From assembly GCA_029817715.1 (NCBI GenBank), contig JARUPY010000154.1, positions 1,453,501 through 1,517,500 on the forward strand: a stretch of 64,000 nt of DNA, read 5' to 3'. Shown here piece by piece: positions 1 to 12,468 of this stretch; position 1 is the stretch's first letter; each line of letters opens with the position of its first letter. Below the pieces are notes generated by a model. It saw nothing but the letters and a program-made list of their open reading frames with translations. It did not search any database and was not told the origin of the DNA. The position numbers and the translations under genes were made by a program. The stretch is from Melastoma dodecandrum (taxonomy: Eukaryota; Streptophyta; Magnoliopsida; Myrtales; Melastomataceae).

Positions 1-237
1 TGTTCATATATCTGACAACCTGTCAGAAACTTGAAAGGAATCTATATCCCTATCTGTTTTTCTCTGTTGCTATGTATCTCATGTTCCTCTTCTGTTTCTC
101 TTGTCTGATTGCAATGTATAACTTGTTTGGTTGTTCCGACAATTTCTTGAATTTGAATTAACGCTGCTGGAGCAATCTCAAGATGAAGTTTGATCAGTTC
201 GGGTGGTTGATTCACATAATTCTTGTCGAGCTGCCAG

Positions 238-997
238 ATATCGATGAATGCGAAGAGAAGAAAGCCTGTCAATGTCCAGAATGTAGCTGTAAGGATACCT
301 GGGGAAGCTATGAGTGCACTTGTAGCGGAGATCTTCTCTACATGAAGGATCATGATATTTGCATAAGTGAGTGCATCCACCTAATGCGTCCAAATCCCTC
401 TTTATTCTAGTTTTCAGTTCAGTTTCGCTGTTCTCTTGTCAGTGTTATTGGCCTTTTCACATCTGTATCCCTTTTTGGGTAATGTAGGTAAGACGGGTGC
501 AGAGACGAGATCTTCCTGGACTGCTTTCTGGGTAATTGTGATTGGTTTAGCTATGGCGGCTGCTGGTGGCTACCTCATCTACAAATATAGATTACGAGTA
601 AGTCGCTTCTGTCTCTTTATAACCCTTGACTAGAAGTGCATGTCCTAGGGTTTCTATTTTCACCTCTTGCAAAAGGATACTTGCTAGAAAAGAGATGTCT
701 GCCAGTATGTGATAGATGGTAGGATGGAATGTGTGCAACAGGTTGCATATGAAAACTGATGAAACTTCTATGGTTAGCTCATAGGATGCATCCCAGGGTA
801 TGCTTAGTTCAGGATACATGACAAGTCGTGATATTGGAATTTATATGCTCTTTGTTGCAAAGCTAATACTCTGTCCCTTGTCTTCTTGGTTTCTTCAGTC
901 CTACATGGATTCCGAGATTCGAGCCATTATGGCACAATACATGCCCCTGGACAGCCAGTCAGAGGTTCCGAACCATTTCAATGAGCAGCACCCGTAA
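238..997 (+). CDS. Vacuolar sorting receptor, C-terminal part (5' end outside window)
   Basis: Three terminal exons: 238-366, 488-597 and 899-997 (stop TAA 995-997). The first encodes a cysteine-rich EGF-like module ([16 protein letters not shown]...), the second a single transmembrane helix (about 20 residues, [20 protein letters not shown]) followed by a basic KYRLR stop-transfer, and the third the short cytosolic tail [17 protein letters not shown]. This order is that of plant VSR/BP-80 receptors. These type I membrane proteins bind NPIR-type vacuolar sorting signals in the lumen and use the tyrosine motif YMPL for clathrin adaptor binding. The ligand-binding protease-associated domain lies upstream of the window. 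Splice sites and frame agree (36 nt-in-frame joins across both introns). I am sure of the family but cannot assign the member. Confidence 0.93.
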
Positions 998-1364
998 AGA
1001 AGGACGAAACTGATGCCGCTCTCTCGTGGAATCAAGACTGTCACGCTACACAGGCGTGCCGGTGGGGGGCTTCAACGCGAATTCACGGAGTTTTCAACGT
1101 GAATCTCATATTCATGTAAATTCTTCAAAGTTTATGCTGGGATGTGATCGGGGGTGGCCTTCAGATTTAGGGGGAGGTTAGGAGAGGAGTGTCATCTTTT
1201 TTGTTTATTTCTTTTTTGTTTTCTCATCCCATGCCAATCCTTATTACATTTTAAATTCTTTTGGGGTGAATAATGCTGGTGGCATTTTGGATTTCTCTTT
1301 GTTATATATTCTAGTTTATAGAAATGTGGACTGTGCTTGGCGTGTGGCGTTTGAGGTTTCTGTA
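998..1364. other. 3' UTR and short spacer after the VSR gene
   Basis: The stretch is T-rich after the VSR stop codon, with several AATAA-like signals (for example near 1268) consistent with a 3' UTR and polyadenylation region. No coding signal is visible. It ends at the target-site duplication of the adjacent element. Confidence 0.5.
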
Positions 1365-1373
1365 ATTAAATTT

Positions 1374-2151
1374 GGTAAAATATTGATATTTGGCCTAGTG
1401 AAGTTCTAACGTTAAAAGTTTTCAATTTGGCCTTAAATTAATTTTAGTTTTAAATTTAGCTCTATTCGTAATAACATTTACAATTTCGCCATTAACGCGA
1501 ATTTGTCAATTCTACGTTTTGACAACGTTTTAAAAGTTTTTAATTTGTTCTTAAATTAATTTTAATTCAACGAGGAATTCGAGTAACATGAACCAAAAAT
1601 CTAGGAAAGTAGGAGTCTACTTTTCGGCTTTGCTTCTCTTTTTATCTTTGTAGATGTTGGTTAAGATCTGCGTCATTAGGTTCATTTTCGACTCGTGTAA
1701 TGATATAAAATATTCACGTTTGGGTCGTATGTAGTCTCTTTTGCTTTAGTCCTTGTTTTTTCTTCACTCCTCGATAAACATGTCTTGAGGCCACTGACTA
1801 CGGACAGTCAGTGGGAGCTGGGGTTATTCCCTGTTCCTTACTTCCCCGCCGACGTCCCTTCCTGGATTTTTTGTTCATGTTACTCGAACTCCTCCTAGAA
1901 TTAAAATTGATTTAATGCCAAATTGAAAACTTTAATTTATTAGGCCAAATATCGATATTTTGCCATTGATTTATTCATTATTATTGCTACGTAGGAAAAA
2001 CAAATAACACGTATTAACGCTAACGGCGAAATCGCAAACGCCGTTACGAATAAGGCTAAATTGAAAACTAAAATTGATTTAAAGCCAAATAGAAAACTTT
2101 TAAAAAGTTACGAGAACATTGATAAATTCGCGCCAAATTCAATAATTTGCC
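1374..2151. mobile_element. Non-autonomous Mutator-like element (MITE) with 9-bp target duplication
   Basis: A 778-bp AT-rich element is flanked by a perfect 9-bp direct repeat ATTAAATTT at 1365-1373 and 2152-2160. Its ends are long imperfect inverted repeats: the left end begins GGTAAAATATTGATATTTGG, and the reverse complement of the right end begins GGCAAATTATTGAATTTGG. Similarity continues through motifs such as AAAGTTTTCAATTTGGC and TTATTCGTAA for more than 200 bp. A 9-bp duplication with long TIRs is typical of Mutator-like elements. No transposase coding is present. A second, inner pair of inverted copies lies at about 1520-1605 and 1860-1980, so the arms are internally duplicated or one related copy inserted into another. 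The element sits between the VSR 3' end and the pyrophosphatase start, about 440 bp upstream of the latter. Confidence 0.85.
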
Positions 2152-2589
2152 ATTAAATTTAGAAAGAAAAAAAAGGAAAAACCGCAAGTAATTGCTTTCC
2201 TTTCCTTTTCTTTTTTATATTGTCCATTGGTCCAATTGCCGTGAATCGTAATGCATACATATACAAATAGTTCAATTCAGGAGCATTTGCATAATTGCTA
2301 CTATTGCTTGGACATAAACTATACATATCTCCATAACTTACCTTCCTCTGACATGCTTGATAATGGAAAAGTATACCCAATATTTTTATTTATTTGGTGG
2401 GTGTAGATTTTGGGTATTATTTCATTTCATCCCATTAAAAAACAAAGGTAGGTGGAAGTGGAACATTCCAGGTGAGATTCCAGGTTTGCTCCTCTTCTTA
2501 CATATTCATACTGTCCGTGTAAGAAAGAAAACACCCGCACTTCTGGTGGACCGTAGAGCCAGAGCCAGACCTAAAAACCTCATCGTCAG

Positions 2590-5039
2590 ATGGCTTCCGC
2601 CAGACTGATCCCCGCGGTCGCCGCCACCAACGCCGCCACTTCCGCCGCCACTTCCGCCTGCTTCTTCAGGACCACCCCTTCTCTCCTCTCTCGGAGATCC
2701 TCTTCCCTAGCCGCTGCTCCCATTGTTTGTGTCGCTGCTGCTCTTTCCTGCTCCAATTCGTCCCTCCTCGTCGGGAAGAGGGTGGTGGTCTCCCCGCCTT
2801 TGTCCGAAGGGAGGAGGAGCAGGGTTTTCACCTGCAGTGCGATCCATAACCCTCAGGTTCAGGTCCAGGAGGAAGGCAAGCCCGAAACCCTCGATTACCG
2901 GGTCTTCTTAGTGGACGGCTCCGGGAAAAAGGTCCCCGCCTTTCTGTACCCAAGCGAGTGTTGTTGTTGTTGTTTTATTTCACTGGGGATTCTGCTGAGG
3001 TGGATTATTGATGTTTTCGACGGCGTTGAAATTTATGGGCCCGACTTAAAGTTTGAAACTTTATTTGTTGTTAGTTACCAGTGCGGGTAGAGTGAGGTCG
3101 CTTGCTGGTTCCGCGGTTTTCCATGGTGATGGATTCTGGATAGAGTAGTTTGACCCAGCATTAGGCGAAATTGAATTTATCATTTGTCTAAATGGCTTAG
3201 AGTCGTCCTGTCTAGTAATTGTTCACGTATTATTATATAAATTTACACTTGTTGAATGCAGGTAGGGAGCAGGGTACTGTAAATATGGAAGCGTGTTTTT
3301 GTGAAGTTATGTAGTTGGGTGGGGTGGAGTTGCAGTGTTGTTTATGCATCCTAACGCTACTGTTCAGATGCTTAAATATTCCCAACCCTATAGCTTTTAT
3401 GGACTTTTCCATCCGACAGCGTGGTAGTTTTCGCTTCACCAATGATGTTAGGATGTTCCATGCAACGCCATCTTTGGCGATACTCGACTTTAGTCTCTTC
3501 ATCCCTAATAAAAAAACTTTGGATTTCCTCAATCTTGTCTGTGAAGCATCGTATGGATTTCAATGGAATAAGAATTATGAATGCTCAAGCGATTGCTGGA
3601 TCAATGCCTTATAAAAGTGTGATTGGGTTTGTTTCTTCAACATGCTGAAAAGTTCAATGTATAATTATTATGCAGGTCTCTCCTTGGCATGACATCCCTT
3701 TGCGATTAGGCGATGGCGTTTTTAACTTTGTCGTTGAAATACCCAAAGAATCGAGTGCAAAGATGGAGGTTGCAACTGACGAGCCTTTTACTCCAATCAA
3801 GCAAGATACAAAGAAGGGAAACCTCCGATACTACCCGTAAGACAAAATCCTTTCCTCGCAAAACTGGACAGAAGATACTATAGCATGAAATGAATGTTAT
3901 GTTCTTAATAAGTTATTGCTAATAGAACTACCTTCTTTGTGTGGGTTGTCGTACTCTTTGATTTTCTTAACTAAGTAAACATTATTTCATGGACTCATTT
4001 CCGGTTAATTAATTTCTAATGATTGTTTCATCAGCTACAACATCCACTGGAATTATGGATTACTTCCTCAAACATGGGAGGACCCATCTTTGGCCAATAG
4101 TGAAGTTGATGGGGCATTTGGAGATAATGATCCAGGTATAATCGAACTACCTCCTGCTTGTTCATCGGCTTTAACTGTCAGTTTTGGAAATATCCTGCAG
4201 GAAAGTGAGATGATGGGAGAATTGAGAAAAAGTGGTGATTGACTATTATGTCCTTCTCAAGATGACAGAAAGTAAAGGACATCTGCCCATTGCGTGGAAA
4301 TTTTGATTAAAGAAATTATATATGTGAGAACTATGCAATCTAAGGATTCACATTTTCCATGGAAAAAATGTCTCCTCTTTCCGGTCAGGGTGTAAAGAGA
4401 CCTTAAAGTCAGAGGAACATTGATTGCTTGGTTTACAAGTCAGGTTTTTCTGATTTGCAGTCGATGTTGTTGAGATTGGTGAAATTCGAAGAAAGATCGG
4501 CGAGGTCCTCAAAGTCAAACCCCTGGCCGCATTGGCCATGATTGACGAGGGCGAGCTAGACTGGAAGATTATTGCAATTTCCCTGGATGATCCCAAAGCT
4601 TCCCTGGTGAATGATGTTGACGATGTTGAGAAGCATTTTCCTGTATGTATCAAAAGATCAAAAACTTTTCGTTTACTTTCAGGTATTTAGAAGTTGGAGA
4701 CTAACATTATATCTGATTTTCCACAGGGTACCCTTACTGCTATTAGAGACTGGCTTAGAGATTACAAAATCCCTGACGGTAAGCCTGCTAATAAGTTTGG
4801 TCTGGGAAACAAGCCCGCAAGTAAGGTACTACCAGTAGCTCATAACTTGCTCTGTAGGACACCATGATATGAAAGAAAAACGTTGCGTACTAGTTTGGAG
4901 GTAGATCAGTAATTCATCTAATGCTTAAATGGAAAATTATGAGCAGGATTATGCATTGAAGGTGATTGCGGAAACAAATGAATCCTGGGCGAAGCTCGTG
5001 AAAAGAACAATCCCCTCCGGCGAACTCTCTCTTGTGTAA
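2590..5039 (+). CDS. PPA6: Soluble inorganic pyrophosphatase, chloroplastic
   Basis: Six exons: 2590-2931, 3676-3836, 4035-4135, 4461-4642, 4727-4825, 4947-5039; the sum is 978 nt (325 residues). The enzyme hydrolyses pyrophosphate to phosphate and keeps plastid biosynthesis moving. Exon 1 encodes an Ala/Ser-rich N-terminus of about 80 residues without acidic residues, as expected of a chloroplast transit peptide. The mature part has SPWHDIPL, the KGNLRYYPYNIHWNYG stretch and the family I signature DNDPVDV across the exon 3/4 junction, then MIDEGELDWK and the conserved C-terminal NESWAKLVKR. It is close to Arabidopsis PPA6 throughout. The first donor (AAG|GTCCCC) is weak by consensus but is the only one that restores the conserved KKVSPWHD join. 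The start is the first ATG of the open frame and gives the transit peptide. Confidence 0.95.
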
Positions 5040-6309
5040 GTCCCTCATCCCATTCCTAAAAGTCGTGACCTGTGTATAGATGGAGCGGGTAACATTCTTT
5101 TCCCTTTATTGGGACTGGCATAAGACTGACTCTGCGGTCATCATATGGTTGTACTCTGTAGTCCAGTTTGACCTCATCGGGGAAAGCTGTTTATCAGACT
5201 TCAGATGTGGTGAATCTTGATTCCGGTTGAACATTGTTGGGAAATTCATTTGTTGCGTTCATCATCTTGTTTCCTTTCTTGCATGAACATAACTAGACAG
5301 ATATGGTCACGTAATCATATGATTTTCTATGGTGCCTGGTAACATGCGGTCGTTCCATTTTGCGTTCCTATTTTGGGCCCAATGGCACAGACATTGTACG
5401 CACTTTCTGCGCGCCGTCGAGCACGTGCTAGAAAAATTACTTGTTTCAGGAAAATAGGAAAAGGAGGCAGGCCAGCAGTGTTCGACTGGTGCCATTTTGC
5501 CGAAATGTGGCCGTCTCCTTTGTGATTGAATGCCCACCTGACACCGGTTCTTCAAGGCAAATGTGCTGTTGAGAGCAACTAGAGTGCTGAGCTCAAGACT
5601 TGACCCAAGGGTTTGCCCGTGATATATGTTAAGTACTCCGTGCAAAAATCATGAGCAAGTACTTACTGTCCGAGCAATGCCTCATAGCCAGTCGAATGAT
5701 CATGATGGTCCAGCCAGAGTAGCCCAGTCTGTAATGGTCATCATGCTAATTTTGGCAATAATGCCTCTTCATCACCGGAGTCGGCGCTCTCAGCAGCATG
5801 TAAGAACTGAAGCTTGACGCAACAATTATTGATGCATCAGAAACATATCCTTCCAATATATCCAGAAGAATGTAAAAATGCAACAATACACTCAGGGGGG
5901 CAAAAGAACTCAGGAACAACATCCTCATTCTGAGCAATCTTGTAGGTAGTTTTACCTCCGCCCTGTCCTAGTTTTACATTGAGAAGTACACAAGCTTCTC
6001 ACTCATCCTACCTTACCTTGCGTTCTCTGGCCGACTAACTATCCAAGTATCATCTGAACTCCTAGGTTTCTCGTTTGTGCGAATTATCGCAACAAAAGTT
6101 ACCACTCATATAATCGTTCCCTTGCTCAGCTCTGAAGATGGGAAAAGCCCGAAAGCAAGGTAAAGTGTTCTTAGGGGATGCTATTTCTTCCCCCAATATA
6201 TCTTGAAGCATGGCAGGCTAAATTCCCTGCTTCTCCATGGACAAACTGGACAGACAGTCAAAATCTCTATAGCTCATCGATCGTCAAGGATTTGCTGCTG
6301 GTTCCCTGC
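5040..6309. other. Intergenic region between convergent genes
   Basis: This spacer holds the 3' UTR of the pyrophosphatase gene on the left and that of the PHD-homeodomain gene on the right. The short open frames in it show no recognisable domain and overlap on both strands. I see no repeat or RNA gene in it. Confidence 0.5.
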
Positions 6310-9300
6310 TCATGAGTCGCTAAACACATCATAACCGCTCACAGGCACTTCCTCCAACATATCCTCATTTGGCAAGAAATTTGCTAAATTTCTTGCATTT
6401 TGTCCAGGGTCCGCATTATCTTGGTTCTGATTAATCGCTGAATTCCCGCCACTGGTTTCCTTCTTGTGGTGCTCTGAGATAGGCTCAACATCTTTAGACC
6501 CATTACAAGCTACTTCACTGACAACATTACCCGAATTGTTCTCACAGAGCTCTACATTCACCTCAAGCAAGGTGCTGGCCCTTTTAACATGTCTGCCAAA
6601 AACGGTCACTTTTCTCGCTCCTGGGTGGTTATAACTCCACCGAGCATTCTCAAACCATTTCCTCACCTGAATTTTTAAATATGAGATGCTTCTGGTTAGT
6701 CCACAGGAGAAGAAAGAGGGAAAGATAATTGTCACAAGCTAATCACCTGCTGGGGTGTTATTCCGAGCTCTTCTGCCAAGCTATCCCGTGATGCTGCATC
6801 TGGATATTGATTTTTCTGGAAGGCTTCATAAAGTTTCTGCAAGAAAAATATATCAAATCAAATGACAACCGTAACAATACACTGCTTATATATATTCTAA
6901 CTGGACTAGGCATGGAAATGCCGACCCACCAGAAGAAAAGGCAAAATGACTGACATTTCCATAGAGGGACATGTGAATGAAATGACAACTCCTCTCAGGA
7001 GATCTTCAAGCACTTGCTAAGAAGGAAAAACTACACCCTAGACAATGTAGGCACTCGACATCTGCATTCGAGTTATTTCATAAGACAAACAAATGACAGT
7101 TGACTGACATTCTCATACCCCAGTTCATTGGTATCTGTAGATTATAAACTAAAGCAACCAAATATCAAAAGCAGATAGTAGTTGCCTGAGAAAAACATAA
7201 CAAAGCACAAAGACAGAACAAACCACCCCATGATGCTGTTAGACAAGCGAACAAATCTTATAAAACAGTAGTACTACACAAAAAATAGGACCATTAAAAA
7301 AGAACCGCCAATTTACCAGAGTAACAGTTTCTCCTAGTCTTCTATAAGTTGATCGTCGAGAACCTCCACCAGTCGAGACAGATTTTGGAGTCTGATTATC
7401 ATGGCTATGGGGACTGTCCTTTTTAGTTCGTGAATTGACTTTTCTGCTCGATCTATTCCTTGGTGCCAACACATTTCGTCTTCCACTCGGCTTAAAGTCA
7501 TCCTCACTCATAGAACTCCCATCTGGTGATGAAGAAGCACCAGCAGAATGCCTCTTCCTTTTCCCTGAGTGAACAGTCCAGTCCTCATCCTCGCTTGAAT
7601 CAGAAGAAATGTTCCCATATGCCTCCTTTTGTCAGTCCACAATAAAGGAGTACATCAAAACATTAAAACTGCTGAATAAAAATTTCATAAACCACATGAA
7701 ACGACTGGTTATTTCCATTCTAGGAAACACCGTCAAATAATGAAAACATATATACATGCAACCGAAAACATATTTCTATCACAACCGAAAACATATTAAT
7801 AAAAATATAAAAAATACATAAATCAGGATATAGTAACTTTGTAAACAATCCACCATATTCCTTCCCATGTACATATTGATAAACTAGAGCAACAAAAAGA
7901 AGTTGTCATTCTGCTGTGTTAGCAAATATGTTGTCTATTTAGTAGATACAAAAGGACGGCCAACACTTAGTAAGCTCGCCCGCTTCAAGTTTTCGGTCAC
8001 CCATGTAGGTGGCTAGATATGGTGTCTGTCAAGACTCCCCCTCTTTTCCATATTATGTATTTCATAAACGAGAACGACTTTTTTTTAATCTTGAGCATTA
8101 TTTCAGAAGAAAATGCAGATAAAGTAAGAACTTACATCGTGCAGTTTTTTGTAGTCCAACCTATCCACAATTCTTTTTCCAACAACATTGCCGGAATCAT
8201 CTTCACCGCTATCAGCCTCCAGCGGAGATTGCATCTCTTCATTTAAGATTTCTTTTGACCTTCTTCTACTAGCCATTTGACGTTTCCGCTCTGCCCCTTT
8301 AAAAGAATCTCCATCATCCATTTTGGAACGACTATCCTTCAGAACAGCGGCAAGATCCTCGGAATCAGAAGAAAAATCTGAACATGAACTCAAGCTCTCC
8401 TCCTCATCCTTCTTAGGGTCACCGGCGTTGGGATCATAATCATTGTCCTCAGAGTCATCAGAAGGAAGGCCTGTATACATCTGATTTTTATGTGAAATCT
8501 CCAACTTCTCCGAAGCAGTAGCATATCCAGATTCACTTGAGCTTGAACCACCATCACTAGAAGCATATCTTATAGTTTTGCCTGAATCAGGGTTATAGTC
8601 ACCGTCTTCACAATCATCTGAAGAGAGCCCACGATCCACAGAATTTCCTGATGCTGCAACCTCAGGAAAGATCTTCTGCTTCGTGAAAAGCAGCACTCAA
8701 ACAGCTTAACAACATGATGACAGAGACACAATTCTAATGACTGGACTGGTCATTATTACCTCCCAACTGTCCCTAAAGGACAGGTCTGTTCCTTGAGATT
8801 TGTTAAGCATATCAATACAATCGACCTTGCAATCACATGCAGGGCATAGCCACCCCTCGTCACCGGGAGGAACTTTAACAAGAAAAAAATGCATAATTAG
8901 CTAGGAGCAATAAGCGGTTGACTAATACAATCAAGATGGCTCGATGAGTTTACTCTGTTCCTTGAGCAGTGGTGGTTCTAAGCAGAACTGATGAAAGCCG
9001 CGATCACAACCACCATCACAAAGAATTATGTCGTTGTCGAGAGTCAAATCTTTAGACCCACACTTGGCACAGAATATCTACGAGCATAAAAGAGTTGTTA
9101 CATGATAATAATTAATCAAACGAAAATACAGGCATGTTCTGTGTAATCCAGAACGTTTCAAAAGCAAACAAGATTACTTACATCCTCACTATCAATCATT
9201 CCTTCCCCGTCAAATAATTCTTCAGGCAGCTTGCCTTGCAAACAATGAGAATCAATTTGACGAAATATATCTCGAATCCTCATTTTGCGATGAACAATTT

Positions 9301-10235
9301 CAGACGTTGCCCTTTGAAGCTCCTTTTCTGGCTTTAGTTTTTCTGAGCTGTCAAAAACCCAAAAATAAAGAGAGGGACTAACATCAAAACCTTATTTTGT
9401 GAACAAGTTAGGAGTACAGAGTAAAACCAAAATAGGCGACCATTACAGGTAACTGGAAGACCAGACCTGTATGGTAATCTAATTGCAGTACCTTCTCAAC
9501 AAATAAAACCAACACAGGAAAAGCTAGATCATAGGCTATAGCAATAAAAAGAAGGAAAAAAACATTTGATTTCAAGTGGTCCACTTCTTTGCTTTCAATG
9601 CTATAACTGACCAGCTGATCATGATAAGAACAGGAGCATTCAGCACAATAACCAACAACACGAAACATGTGGTGATCCTGAGTCCTCTTACGTGAATAAT
9701 AACTGTAGAGAATAACAATGCCATAATAATTATCAAATCATCAAATCTACCGAATTCGATTGTGCCACCAAACGCTCCATAGTCAATTGGAGCTTCATTA
9801 TCTCGACAGTACCAAGTAGCCCTAACCAACCCTACAACAAATAGAGTGAATCAAACTATTCCCCTACCTCATCCCCTTCCAGCCTTCCCCCGAATATGCA
9901 TCGATCAAGCTCCGCTCGTAACGAATCTTGTGCAACATGTAGCTCAAATTGTTCCTTATCCTCGAGAACTCGTTCCCCGCCTTCCCATCCCCATTCCTCC
10001 CCCTGTTATTCTTCTTCCTCCTCGTCCTTCCACTTCCCTTGCCCCTCCTATTCACCTCCTCATCCTCATCCCCGTCCCCGACCCCACCAGCACCACTCGA
10101 CACCACCTTGAGACCCCTCGCATTAGCCTTGGAACCCGACCTCGGGACCCGATCACTCCTGGAATTGGACCTCAACCTGTACTTCCTCTTCACTCTCCTC
10201 CCACTGCGGCTCCTAAGCTCACGGCCGCCGTCCAT
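6310..10235 (-). CDS. PRHA: PHD-finger and homeodomain protein (PRHA/HAT3.1 type)
   Basis: Eight exons on the minus strand: 10235-9868, 9347-9182, 9077-8954, 8872-8760, 8675-8136, 7625-7317, 6836-6747, 6666-6310; together 2067 nt, 688 residues. The very basic N-terminus ([14 protein letters not shown]) looks like nuclear and DNA-binding sequence. A conserved [13 protein letters not shown] block and a helix with [11 protein letters not shown] follow. The PHD finger is C4HC3, from FCAKCGSKD through [13 protein letters not shown] to WLCPACDCK, split by the exon 3/4 junction. Acidic, Ser-rich repeats of the [10 protein letters not shown] type come next, then a homeodomain across exons 6-8 ending with WFENARWS, the family's variant of the WFQNRR recognition helix. 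The family acts in the nucleus as chromatin-reading transcription factors; parsley PRH was found through defence-gene promoter binding. The [11 protein letters not shown] segment favours PRHA over HAT3.1, with moderate certainty. The N-terminus is shorter than in many relatives. Confidence 0.9.
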
Positions 10236-11644
10236 TTCCTCCGCCGCCGGTTCCTTGAGCTTCCTTTCACGAGCCAGACCGTCGCATCCTACGCGGACGG
10301 CTGATAGCGTGCTTTACTTTACGTTAGTTTCACCAGATCGGGGGAGGGAAGATTCAGATGACGCCGTTGGGTCGTGAAGTTTCCATCTTAGCGTCGGGAC
10401 GAGAAGGTAATAAAGAAGAAGAAGAAAAAGACGAAAAAAGCTAACGAAAAAAGGGGGAAAAAGAAAGTGTAACGAGACAAGAAGGGATGTACGGGGGGTG
10501 AGGGTGAGGAAGGGAAGGGAAGGGATGGAACGTAGGGTTGAGATGAAATGGGCTTTAAATGGGCTTTTAAGGCCCAATATTTTGGCCCGTTGGAGAATTT
10601 CGTGGCCCAACTGGATCTAGCTTGCATGAAAATAAAGATTCATTTTTTATAAAAATTACACAAACCACCCACGGTATGGGGGAGGAAGCAAGAAAGAAGA
10701 GAAGCAGGAGACTTGGATTGAAACTGCAACAAATAATACAGATGCTCGCTCATTTACGAGCACTCCTCTGTGTGGGCGACGAGGTACTCCTCAACTGCCT
10801 TGAATTGTCCGATGGCCCTCAGGTGACTACATGTCGGACGGATGTGATCAGATAAACAATCAGGCTCGGCATGAAGCAACTTGTCCTCCTAATACAGATG
10901 ATTCTTTTCTCATTGTGGAGCATATGTTTAGACAAACTTAAAGTTAGTCCGAAGCACCCAAGGAGAATTATCACAGAGGCGACACCAAAGCTGACGCAAT
11001 CACGAATATGTCGGCACTGCTTGCCTTTCCACGGGAATAAGATTCTGTTGGCAGATTTTGATCATGACCGGTTGAAAAGCTTCGATCTCTGTTACGGACG
11101 AACAAACTGTAAGGATGCAAACAACACTGATGGCCTTAACTTCACCGCGTACGAGGCACTCTCTTTAAGCAATTATTTGCCCTCACTATAAAGTTGCAGA
11201 TGGAAAGTTGTATGCAAATATCCCTCAACGAGTACTGAAGAAAAGAACAAACACATCGATCATGTAAGATCGAGTGTTCCAACAAAAAATCTCAAAGGGA
11301 AATGGTTATTGGAGTTTTGGAGTTGTGGTGATATACTAATTCTTCCACACACTTGTTTAATGTGTATATATAGGCTAACGATAGTTTCAAACAACTTTTG
11401 AAGCAAAGAAACATGACCTTCTGGTCATTAGAAATCACTAATTGACCGTTATACATGAGGATATGCTACCATTCATTACTAACGATTGTAACCTTACATT
11501 ATAAGATACAACTCTTTATGAAATATGTGCAAAGAATGACGGTTGCGTATACCTTCAAAACAAACGTTACGATGATCGGGCGTGTATATTGTTTCATTTT
11601 TCAAGAGACACAACCCTTCGCAAAAAATATTTTCCTTCTCAAAA
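10236..11644. other. Upstream region of the homeodomain gene and uncharacterised spacer
   Basis: The first 400 bases are the likely promoter and leader of the minus-strand homeodomain gene, with a purine-rich stretch at 10400-10520. Further on are open frames of about 75-105 codons on the plus strand (for example 10871-11191) with no motif I recognise. A minus-strand stretch at about 10812-10747 reads LRAIGQFKAVEEYLVAHTEE before a stop and resembles real protein, but I could not attach it to upstream exons. Confidence 0.4.
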
Positions 11645-11822
11645 CGGATGCGTCCATATCGATAACTCAAAAGCATCCGTCGGATCAGACGAATGCGTCC
11701 GTCCGTTGTCAGATATCTCGAAGGCATCCGTCGGATCAGATGGATGCGACCGTCCCTTGTCAGATATCTCGGATGCATCTGTCGGATCAGACGGATGCAT
11801 CCGTTGCTGTTTTGTTCAACGA
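11645..11822. repeat. 51-bp tandem repeat, about three units
   Basis: The core GCATCCGTCGGATCAGA begins at 11673, recurs at 11724 and, with one change (GCATCTG), at 11775: an exact 51-bp spacing twice. Between cores each unit carries a shared TTGTCAGATATCTCG segment. A degenerate partial unit (GGATGCGTCCATATCGATAACTC) precedes the first. Because 51 is a multiple of three, the array stays open in several frames and would encode a 17-residue repeat (HPSDQ...ISR), but no gene structure around it is convincing. Confidence 0.85.
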
Positions 11823-12468
11823 TTTTGAACATTCCAATATCCTGTAACAACTGCAACTCATTCAACGGTATGATCTACATCAATATATACAACAGATTCC
11901 TCGTACCAAGGCAGGCACCAGGATGATCCCCAACGGAACAACATTTGGGATGATCATCTCATGACATTAATTAAGAATGCAGCCAGCCTTTTTGGACTAG
12001 ATCTTCACCAGTAGCAAGTGTTCGCATTATAAAAAGCACTATTTTACGTAAAAGAATTTTAGCAAGTTGGATAGAGTGAACATGACATTGAGCCGGCCGA
12101 TATCTTAACAAAATTTAATTTATCGTTCTTTTTTTTTTAATCCTAACCATGCCGTATTTGCATGAACTTTGGAATTTGAAATAGTTGATCTTGTTCCATT
12201 ATCAAAATATCGAATTTTAGTATGCTTTGAATATATATTTCATAATTGTATCAAATATGGGGCAGCCTGCGATCGCCTTCGTATCAAATATTCCATGATA
12301 CTTTATTACTCACATCGTACACAAACGTATTAGCCCTCGAAAGCTTATTTGATAGAAAGAAAACATCGAGTACTTAGATAACCTGCAAACAAAGTGAAGG
12401 ACTTGCCATCCGGAGCTAACCTGCGCCACGACGGATTTCTCCTCTGTTTATGATGTTTGATGATCATA
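11823..12468. other. Intergenic region, no gene seen
   Basis: AT-rich spacer with a poly-T run at about 12129-12138. The right part is the probable 3' UTR of the minus-strand GASA gene. No coding or structured element was recognised. Confidence 0.5.
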
